Assembly (NCBI RefSeq): GCF_910592395.1
Contig: NC_088322.1
Location: 13,757,431-13,821,430, forward strand
DNA length: 64,000 nt
DNA from: Lineus longissimus
Lineage: Eukaryota > Nemertea > Pilidiophora > Heteronemertea > Lineidae
Direction: 5' to 3'
The position numbers were made by a program, and so were the translations under genes. Numbering within the stretch: position 1 is the first letter of the stretch; each line of letters opens with the position of its first letter. The notes below the pieces were generated by a model. It had not been told where the DNA came from. It made no database searches and saw only the letters and a list, made by a program, of their open reading frames with translations. This document shows, piece by piece, positions 56,801 to 64,000 of the stretch.

Positions 56801-58418
56801 CGGCCGGTGTAATGTTTTTGAGTGTTTCTGTTTTTGAGTGTTTCCCCTCATTGTTTGGGAACGCTCAAAAATAGATTGACAAGTTTTTCTGTGTATCCCC
56901 CATATTGAAAAGTCGTGGTCTCTCTAGCTGCCTATTGTTTGGAAACACTGACACATGGGAAACAACCACAGATGTTACACCGGCACCGACATATATCGTC
57001 GTTGATGATGGAGAGAGCGGTAGCCGGTACATATTGAGCACGGTTCACGAGCAGTTCAATGTGCTCATGACGTGACGAGAGCAAATCTCACGGTTGGGGC
57101 GGAAATTCGCCATATTGCTGACATCATCGGCGCCAACAACTATTTCTTTTGACCCTGCCGGAGTCTTTCAAAACAATAAATGATTGTGTCTGACCCTGCT
57201 GACCACAATTTTGAAAAACTTTTTAAAAAAGGTCATTCAAACGTTAAATCAACTGCAAAGATAATCTTTTATATCACTGAGGTATATTCATACGATATGT
57301 TGAGAAAAATCTGTACAACTATCGAAATATACGATTACTTGGAACTATTTCGGCTAATCACTTTGCCACCTGCGCGACCTTGTCACTATTGTGGCGCGCT
57401 CGTTTGCATACCGCATATAAGAGGCGAACAAAATCTCCATTTCAACATGCAAGCCTTGACGGTTCAGCGCTAAAGGTGTTTGACTGTGGATCGGCTGGTC
57501 ACGGGTTCGACCCCCGGTGAATCTCAAAAAAAATTCCTTTTTTCTTCTTCCTTGTCTTGTTATCTAATCATCCATGTACAGATGTAAACATTTTCATTAT
57601 CATCATTATCATACCCCGCACCCAAACTTTTCAAAGTCCATCACATACTGATTCCGGGCGTTCGAGTACATGAATTATGAGGTAGATGTATTGTTTCAAT
57701 CATCGCAAATCTGCCTAAAACGGCAAGTTTTCTCAGGTACGGTACGGCAGTGGCGTGCGTCTTTTTCATTGAAACGACCTCGCACGGCCGGCACCGACAT
57801 ATATCGTCGTTGATGATGGAGAGAGCGGTATATCCGGTACATATTGAGCACGGTTCACTAGCAGTTCAATGTGCTCATGACGTGACGAGAGCAAATCTCA
57901 CGGGTGGGGCGGAAATTCGCCATATTGCTGACATCATCGGCGCCAACAACTGTTTCTTTTGACCCTGCCGGAGTCTTTCAAAACAATAAATGATTGTGTC
58001 TGACCCTGCTGACCTCGATTTTGAAAAACTTTTTAAAAAAGGTCATTCAAACCTTAAATCAACTGCAAAGATAATCTTTTATATCACTGAGGTACATGTA
58101 CATATAGTATTACATGTATTACCATTATCAGTATCATTATTATCAATATCACTTTTATCTTGAAACCTTCTGAACCCGAACTTTATAAACTGAAGAACAC
58201 ACACTGATTTCAGACTGCAACGAAGATCTCACCAAAACTGATTGTAACTGACGAATTTCCTAGACATGTCCAAAACCACCTCACAACACTTGCAGGAATC
58301 GTTATTAGTGAAGTTTGTACATTCTTTACAAAAACAATAATATCTTGTACTTACCTGCGGTAGTGTTTCCAGCAAGAAGCAGAAGAGCCCATTTTAGAAG
58401 GACTATTTTTACGGCCAT
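50581..58418 (-). CDS. Gene 6: secreted LamG-PAN lectin-like protein, 3 exons, 330 aa
   Basis: Exons 58355-58418, 51119-51802 and 50581-50825. The LamG exon is a fourth type, shared with gene 7 (SVTDKRSLNG in variable segment 2, INIIAVDNAG-like segment 1). Intron 1 is 6.55 kb with four satellite monomers. Its LamG-proximal part differs from genes 1-5: about 400 extra bases with a zinc-finger relic, and a minisatellite that cuts off the minus-strand SINE. All splice sites are intact. Confidence 0.85.
51119..51802 (-). CDS. Gene 6 exon 2: LamG-like domain, fourth type
   Basis: 684 bases, phase 1-1. Variable segment 1 reads THGKNYGLLVWVWPTLNLHV and variable segment 2 reads KQVRSVTDKRSLNG. Framework also differs at SHRDG (SKRDG elsewhere), FTHGPT and NDNNATLHRV. 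The sequon NTS is present. Confidence 0.9.
52291..52394 (+). pseudogene. Decayed C2H2 zinc-finger fragment
   Basis: Plus strand: TGGRPYT, then after a frameshift RKTSLIAEKHIHTEGRPFTC. These are two linker-like TGxRPxxC segments one finger apart, as in Kruppel-type arrays. The first zinc-binding His is Glu, cysteines are lost and stops intervene, so it is non-functional. Only about one finger remains. Confidence 0.55.
52641..52996 (+). repeat. Minisatellite of ~114 bp built on ACCAAACGTCTATTTGAG
   Basis: CAAACGTCTA-type motifs begin at 52651, 52692, 52765, 52806, 52880 and 52944, spaced 41, 73, 41, 74 and 64. The larger period of 114-115 bp contains GAGCGCCACC and AAAAGCTGAAAACACGACAA. About three units, the last decayed. 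Present only in genes 6 and 7. Confidence 0.75.
53026..53532 (+). repeat. Diverged satellite monomer, gene 6
   Basis: Shortened version of the LamG-proximal monomer: about 110 bp between TCATCGGCGCC and ATATCACTGAGG are deleted. Confidence 0.65.
54042..54551 (+). repeat. 254-bp tandem duplication, two copies (gene 6)
   Basis: AGTGCTTAC at 54042 and 54296. The second copy has AAAAACACAAAAAATTCGC, a variant also seen in the single copy of gene 4. Confidence 0.7.
54558..54635 (+). repeat. tRNA-Glu-like SINE head, gene 6 intron
   Basis: Same as in genes 2, 3 and 5, directly before the array. Confidence 0.55.
54682..58094 (+). repeat. 811-bp satellite array, 4 monomers (gene 6)
   Basis: Four monomers; the one at 56.5-57.4 kb carries the CCGG-flanked element. 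Its last two monomers closely match the last two of gene 4. Confidence 0.9.
56808..56979. mobile_element. 172-bp MITE-like element with CCGG duplication (gene 6)
   Basis: Third paralogous copy, with the same extra G as the gene 4 copy. Confidence 0.7.
58355..58418 (-). CDS. Gene 6 exon 1: signal peptide
   Basis: Encodes the family signal peptide, with donor GTAAGTACAAG and phase 1. Confidence 0.85.
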
Positions 58419-60582
58419 GTTGAACCGATTTTTTCTCGCAAAATAGAGAATTAAAGGATGCAGATCCAAATGTTGCTTAACTTGCAATGAAAAGTGATCA
58501 AGGAGATTTCGTAATGAAAATGGACGTGCCACTATCACGGAACAACTTCAGAAAATATGAATCCATCCGGAACTAACTGGTCGATGTCCACCTACGTTCC
58601 CGGTATGGATTCTGAATGAATGGATTGTGGCGGGACCAATATGCACGAGTCAATCGAATAGGCCAAAGAGAACCAAATCACTGTTTATGAGACCCCCGAA
58701 AGAGTTCAGATGCAAAAGTCGCTAATTCCTTTTCAGTCTTCGAGCAAACACAACATTCAGTCAAAATGGACGATTTTCGATGGGACCTGGCGACTTCTGT
58801 CCTAAAAAGTTGTTTTGATATTCAAACGCATTAATCAGCTTAAGTAATTTATTGCTATTAAAATGATCAATTGAAAGCTTGTACAAATAATGTGAGCATG
58901 TTATTTATATTGACTGCAGCGGATCATTACTTAATTCCTCGCGTGGAACTGTTTTAGCGGTTGTCAATATCACAATAACTAGTTGATACTTCTATTCAGT
59001 GGTTTTTATTCACTCTAAATCGATCGGCTTCAGCGCCATTGAAGATCCGCGGCATTAGCGTCATACACGAGAACATTTAACGCGACCACTATTTATATTC
59101 AGCGTGTCTCTAAATAACCACCACACGACATCCCTCCCTTAATACTTAATTGCTTTAGTAATTAGATAAAGAAATTCCAAACCAAGAATGTCCTAGTTTT
59201 AACTCAACTCAGGTTTGGAGGGGTCGTCTCAAACTCTAAAGATATAATTCAAACTACTTAAACTCGAAATGGTACGTGAATACTGATTGACTTATGATTG
59301 TCCAACTCTAATAACATGAACACTAATAGTCCAGAAAACAGTCAACTCATAATCACTCAAACCCGTAACGATCATTTAAAATAGAGAATTAAAGATTGCA
59401 GATCCAAATGTTGCTTAACTTGCAATGAAAAAGTGATCAAGTAGATAATGTGAGCATGTCATTTATATTGACTGCAGCGGATCATTACTTAATTCCTCGC
59501 GTGGGACTGTTTTAGCGGTCGCTTAGCAACCCTTCATATGGTGATGAGTCATCTGCTGCAGTCGTATAATTATTCATCTTCTGCAACGATTTGTTCGGTC
59601 TTTCAAGTGTCGTCTGCACACACTGACAAATATTTGTTAAACAAATTGAAGAAACTTTGTTCAGATGGTCGAAATGATCAACTTTCCTTCAAATATTTCT
59701 TGAGAAAAACCTTAAGTTTGGAGAAAACGTGTACATTCTGGATGTCGTCTGCTCAAGTTGAATGAGTTGTTGTTGTTCGGCCGGATCTTGGGTCCTATTC
59801 GGTTGCTTCTGTCTTTGTTTGACTCTGAACAGATGACCTCTGGTCAAAGTAAGTAAGACAAGGTACTGACAGTCAATGTCACTGTTGGTGATCACAGCTA
59901 GGTGATAATTTGTTTCACTTCCTCTGTTTGTACCTAATACGCAGTTCTTTATCTTGCCACCTACGTATTACTCTGTAATATGTTTGGTTTTTAATAAAAT
60001 TTGAATTTGAATTTGATATTCACTACACTCCGGATGCTGTGGATCGATCGTGTCCTTCCCCATAGGAAGACTATGTTTCAGATGACTGATAGAATGCCTC
60101 AGGAGTCTAGGAACAATCGAACAAAAGAACCCATATATACTGGTGTTGTGCGTCAGACATTCGACTTTGATATACGATTAAGTTAACGTGTCTTAAAGCT
60201 GTCCAAAATACAAATGGAAATCAATAAGATCTCACAGGGTTGTAAAAAGGTGCGATGACGGGAACTAGGCTGAATATGACGTGCCACGCTACCCCGCGCC
60301 AACCGGAAGTAGTCGTCATTCCATGTTGGGCACAGAGGCGGACACAAGTCCTCCATCATAGGGTCAGTTCTTAATGCACCTCTCTGCGTCCTCTGTCATT
60401 TTTCAACATGGCAAAACTCAGGGCTGAGTGGTTCAAAAAGCACGTATTAAAGCTTTACGGCACCGTTAGGTCTTGGTTGGATGAACTGAAAGAGATAACG
60501 TCCTTAAGGTTACTTAATTCAACTAAACCGTTCAGTAGGGATAACGTGATTTTTGTTCTTTTGAACAAACGGCCTCTGCTGA
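58419..60582. other. Spacer between gene 7 (3') and gene 6 (5')
   Basis: 2.2 kb, same plan as the gene 4 spacer. Confidence 0.6.
58962..59377 (-). mobile_element. Truncated LTR retrotransposon (spacer of gene 6)
   Basis: Paralogous copy: LTR 58962-59130, with the CCCTTAATACTTAATT variant at the polypurine side. Confidence 0.6.
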
Positions 60583-60827
60583 TCAAACTGGTCGCGTCAG
60601 GCAGTAAAGTTCAAAGCGGTCGTCGGCAGGGAGCGACACCTTGGGGAGGAAATAGTTCACATTTGAGGTCAGGCAGGTCTTGCTGGCGTCGGTGAAGGAG
60701 GCTGACGCGCACTGAGAGTCCCTGGCACAGAAGTCCATGCACTTGATTATGGTCGGGGTGTCTGTGTGCGTCGTCAGAATGCTTCCAGATGGAATCTTCG
60801 CTTTTGAGTGGAATTCAAACGTGGCGC
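60583..60827 (-). CDS. Gene 7 exon 3: PAN/apple-like domain and stop
   Basis: PAN core intact, polymorphic sites E, T, A, N, S, T. TGA at 60583-60585. Confidence 0.85.
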
Positions 60828-61804
60828 CTGAAATGGAGAGAATTTGTAATAAAGAGGAACGTGTGTTCAGCCGCCCTTCCGAAGCTAAGGTAGTTGTGAC
60901 TCGAGACGAATGATAGACACTCTGAACCTGAATTGAAAGCTAGTACTATAGGCTACGGCTTCTTTGGACAGGCCGATGAAGCTGTCTAGCGTGGAGGAAA
61001 ATATGAAGAACACAAGTGAACGGGAAGTGCACGTGTTGTACGATGTGCAAACGGTCGCTTCAGGCACGGACCTATACATTGTACAGTATGTTTAGGTCTG
61101 TGCTGCTGGGGTTGACCTACCTTGCCCCCCATTGTTGTTATTATCACAGAAGGTCTTTGCTCTCTTCATGTCGTCTGCTGTCAGACCCCGGTCGAATAAC
61201 ATGATGCAGCTCATCTCTCCGTTCAGAGACCGTTTGTCTGTAACGGAAAGTACCTCTTTACCGAAGTTTACAAGGCTCGCGGAGGTATCTGGCGCAACGC
61301 TCCTGCTTTCAAATTTCATCTGCGTCTCCGGGGTGACCCCATCTATATAACCAATCACTTTTCTTGACGATTTGTCGTACGATACGCCAAAGAACATCCA
61401 AACACCGTGAGAGAATTTCATATCAAAGATATGTCCTGCATTATCAACGGCGATTATGTTAACGTGGAGATTCAATGTGGGCCACACCCAGACCAGCATT
61501 CCGTACTTCTTGCCATGCGTCCCCGGCCACTCCATAATCGGCGCCTGAGTCCCTGAGAGCAGTTTCAAGTACCCCGTGAGTGTGAACCCGTCACGGTGGC
61601 TCAAGTCCATGGTTGTCGAATTCACCACGCTGAAATAGGACGAGGTGTTGCCGTAAAAGCGAATAGCGCTCCTGGGTCTTTGGGTCGGTCCGTGGGTGAA
61701 TGTGACTCTGTGGAGGGTGGCATTGTTGTCGTTGCCCGAGAGGTCATCTCCCTTCGCTTCAGCCGTCAAGGGCCAGTAGCCGACAGGGACGGGGTTGAAC
61801 ACAG
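60583..61804 (-). CDS. Gene 7: LamG-PAN lectin-like protein, partial (exon 1 beyond window)
   Basis: Exons 2 (61121-61804) and 3 (60583-60827) are intact, with the usual phase 1 splice sites. No signal-peptide exon occurs between 61805 and 64000, and the intron is of the gene 6 type as far as 63713. By analogy the signal exon lies several kb beyond the window. Closest relative is gene 6, from which the LamG domain differs at about nine residues. Confidence 0.8.
61121..61804 (-). CDS. Gene 7 exon 2: LamG-like domain, fourth type
   Basis: 684 bases, phase 1-1. Differs from gene 6 at NPVPVG, NSTTMD, GKKYGMLV, VWMFFG, GYIDG, ESRSV and GKEVLSV. Most substitutions from gene 6 change residues. Confidence 0.9.
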
Positions 61805-62290
61805 CTGTCAAAAAAGAACAAGGATTTTACCAGTGTTGTAAAGGAGCGAGGCGGTATCCCATTGAAATAGGCTTCGATCCGCTATACGCTGGACTTTTAG
61901 TAGGGCGGGCCGGCGGCGAATTTTGTTGACCTGAACCTTTCGGGCAGTACAGTGTACATTTGTACACAGGTTCTCAGCCAATCAGAATTCGATAAATCTG
62001 TGTCGTCATTGGGGCGTCATCATGAAACTGTGTAGTAGAACTTGCCATTATATCAATAGATATTTCTGTAAAATGATGCTTTAAATAATGCTGTTCTCAG
62101 ATCTCCAGCTGTTATTTCTTGTGACATGACTGATGCTATTCCTGGTGATGAAATATATGTATTAGTAATGTAGTATATTTTGGTGTGTTTCACTGTTGCA
62201 AAAATGAATAAATCATACAAATCCTGAAAATCTTTGCTTGTATTGTTTTGTGCTTGTTACTCAAATTTGAAGCATGCAGTATGAAAATAA

Positions 62291-62394
62291 ACTGGAGGAA
62301 GACCATACACATGAGGCAGTATCGAAAGACAAGTCTCATTGCAGAGAAACATATTCATACTGGAGGAAGACCATTTACATGCGACAAATCTCAT
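62291..62394 (+). pseudogene. Decayed C2H2 zinc-finger fragment (gene 7 copy)
   Basis: Twin of the fragment at 52291. Here the linker reads HTGGRPFTC, closer to the functional HTGE(K/R)P consensus than the gene 6 copy. Confidence 0.55.
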
Positions 62395-62640
62395 TGTATA
62401 TTCATACTCAATATGATATCTGAAGGACTATCGCTTGGATCTTGGAGATGGGCTATTTTTATTGTCCTTTCTGTAGGTATGTTGCAGGCAGCATAACTCA
62501 AATATCTAAAATCTAAATAACAAGGGAAAAGAAACGCATTATAAAAAATAAAATATAAAGAAAAAAGAAAAAGAAAAATGTTGTCCACAACCGGATTCGT
62601 ACACACAACGTCTGTTTGGGGAACTTCCATTTTTTGCGGA

Positions 62641-62996
62641 AAAGCGACACCAAACGTCTATTTGAGAGTATGTCTATTTGAAAAGCGACAACAAACGTCT
62701 ATTTGAGTTATACACAAAAAGCTGAAAACACGACAATAATGTTTATTTGAGATACGAGCGCCACCAAACGTCTACTTGGGTGTATGTCTATTTGAAAAGC
62801 GACACCAAACGTCTATTTGAGTTATTAACAAAAAGCTGAAAACACGACAATATATGTTTGTTTGATATACGAGCGCCACCAAACGTCTATTTGAGTGTAT
62901 GTCTATTTGAGATACGACACGTCTCCGTTAAAACGAGCGCCACCAAACGTCTATTCGAGTCATAACACGACATAAAATGTCTAGATTTGAGACAAC
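62641..62996 (+). repeat. Minisatellite of ~114 bp (gene 7 copy)
   Basis: Twin of the repeat at 52641, differing at about two positions. Confidence 0.75.
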
Positions 62997-63028
62997 CTCT
63001 ATTTATGCGGAAATAACCGCCCATAGTA

Positions 63029-63531
63029 GCCGGTACATATTGAGCACGGTTCCTAGCAATTCAATGTGCTCATGACGTGACGAGAGCAAATCTCACGGGT
63101 GGGGCGGAAATCCGCCGTATTGCTGACATCATCGGCGCCATATCACTGAGGTATATGGATGGATACGATATGTTGAGAAAAACATGTACAACTATCGAAA
63201 TATACGATTATTTGGAACTATATATATTTAGGCCAATCACTTTGCCACCTGCGCGACCTTGTCACAATTGCGGCGCTCTTTTGCATATCGCATATAAGAG
63301 GCGAATAAAATCTCCATTACAGCATGAAAGCCTTGACAGTTCAGCGCTAAGAGTGTTTGACTGTAGATCGGCTGGTCACGGGTTCGACTCCCGCTGAATC
63401 TGCCGCAGTTTTCTCTTATCTTGTTATCTAATCCTCCATGAACAGATGTAAATTATTTCATCATTACCATTATCATACCCCGCATCCAAACTTTTCAAAC
63501 TGCAGCACATACTGATTCCGGGCGTTCGAGT
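63029..63531 (+). repeat. Diverged satellite monomer, gene 7
   Basis: Twin of the shortened monomer at 53026. Confidence 0.65.
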
Positions 63532-63696
63532 ACTACCGAGGATGATTCGAATCGGCAGCTGGTATTTTCTAGGCTACATTGGGGCAAAGAGGTGTTAGTG
63601 TCGGACCTTGACTTTTCCAATTAGTCAAAGGGTATCCTGAGCTCCAGGCTTTTTATACTCCTTCGTCATATCGAGAGGCGGAGGATATCAAAAACC

Positions 63697-63752
63697 ACTG
63701 GTGCCTGGATGGTTTGTATTATAGACTGGTGCCTGGAGAGTTTGTATTATAG
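63697..63752 (+). repeat. 28-bp tandem repeat at the divergence point
   Basis: ACTGGTGCCTGGATGGTTTG and ACTGGTGCCTGGAGAGTTTG, each followed by TATTATAG. It marks where gene 7 sequence leaves the shared unit. Confidence 0.75.
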
Positions 63753-63844
63753 ATTGGCGGAAGGTCATGCTCAAGTCAGAGTCGCTTTTTCTCGCTGCAA
63801 ACAAACTAAGGATTTTGTCAACTTTCGAGGATACGTTGCCCTAA

Positions 63845-63967
63845 TTATCCGGAGGACTTGTCTGTGAGTGGCCCTGCCAACTGACCAGAGAGGTATTTCT
63901 CCAGAATTCTTTGGAGTAGGTCAATGAAACGAGCGAGAAACTTTGACTCCTGAAAAACTGCCGCCAT
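63845..63967 (-). other. Small unassigned ORF (40 codons) in unique end sequence
   Basis: Minus-strand ATG in AATATGGCGGC context, encoding a lysine/leucine-rich, helix-prone peptide (SKFLARFIDLLQRILEKYLS) that ends TDKSSG-stop. A (CA)n run lies just upstream. It may be a first exon of something beyond the window, a transposon piece or chance. I do not recognise it. Confidence 0.25.
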
Positions 63968-64000
63968 ATTTGGCATACACACACACACGCACCCATTGCA

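Larger units (their letters stand above)
51803..58354 (-). other. Intron 1 of gene 6 (6.55 kb)
   Basis: The LamG-proximal 2 kb differs from genes 1-5: about 400 additional bases (52038-52436), a minisatellite, and only the tail of the SINE head (52577-52604). Then a diverged monomer, two 254-bp blocks, the Glu-like head and four array monomers. 53533-54041 has no recognised feature. Confidence 0.7.
61805..64000 (-). other. Intron 1 of gene 7, partial
   Basis: Matches gene 6 almost base for base to about 63713 and then becomes sequence seen nowhere else in the window. No signal exon or array monomer is reached. Confidence 0.7.

Noticed and set aside
52248-62496. Exactly 10,000-bp spacing of matching sequences in genes 6 and 7 as an assembly artefact
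   Set aside because: The two segments differ by substitutions, and a 2-bp indel shifts the offset to 10,002 in the exons, so the round number is coincidental.

Overview
The window is eukaryotic and invertebrate-like. Coding sequence sits in short exons split by GT-AG introns, and the rest is tRNA-derived repeats, satellite DNA and transposon remnants. The LamG proteins, with N-termini of the type FNPxPVGYWPL, resemble the large secreted LamG families of lancelets (Branchiostoma). That placement is an inference from family resemblance, not a database result.

The only well-supported genes are seven tandem, same-orientation (minus strand) copies of one three-exon gene. From 5' to 3' on the minus strand each copy has: exon 1 (64 coding bases, signal peptide); a 4-11.6 kb intron 1; exon 2 (663-696 bases, one LamG/concanavalin-like jelly-roll domain); an intron of about 293 bp; and exon 3 (245 bases, PAN/apple-like cysteine domain and stop). 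All introns are phase 1, so exon 2 is symmetric. The predicted products are 323-334 residue secreted lectin-like proteins. Gene 5 carries a recent 1,734-bp tandem duplication and so has two LamG exons (544 residues). Gene 7 lacks exon 1 because the window ends first. Stop codons lie at 444, 14811, 22132, 30503, 39837, 50581 and 60583.

Intron 1 of each gene holds an array of an ~811-bp monomer: about 10, 2, 3, 3, 2 and 4 copies in genes 1 to 6. A more diverged monomer lies nearer the LamG exon. Each monomer has a tRNA-like segment (B-box type GGTTCGA) followed by an oligo-T run. Inserted into these arrays are a 171-172 bp element with CCGG target duplications (three paralogous copies) and a 931-bp Mutator-like element with ~61-bp inverted ends and a 9-bp target duplication. 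Elsewhere in intron 1, gene 5 has a 1,437-bp element with perfect 444-bp direct repeats, and genes 6 and 7 have a decayed C2H2 zinc-finger scrap and a ~114-bp minisatellite. The spacers upstream of genes 2-6 share a truncated LTR retrotransposon (169-bp LTR with TATA, poly(A) signal and adjacent polypurine tract) and a duplicated piece of the 5' flank. The spacer upstream of gene 1 lacks both.

The main biological point is that introns and spacers are nearly identical between copies, whereas the LamG exon differs strongly in two short segments (about residues 117-145 and 204-220). Between genes 6 and 7 I count by eye about 12 substitutions in the 684-bp exon, about 9 of them amino-acid changing, against about 5 in the adjoining ~1.9 kb of intron. 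Together with mosaic PAN exons and an in-progress exon duplication, this looks like a rapidly diversifying, recombination-prone locus of secreted recognition proteins. An immune or other recognition role is inference only.
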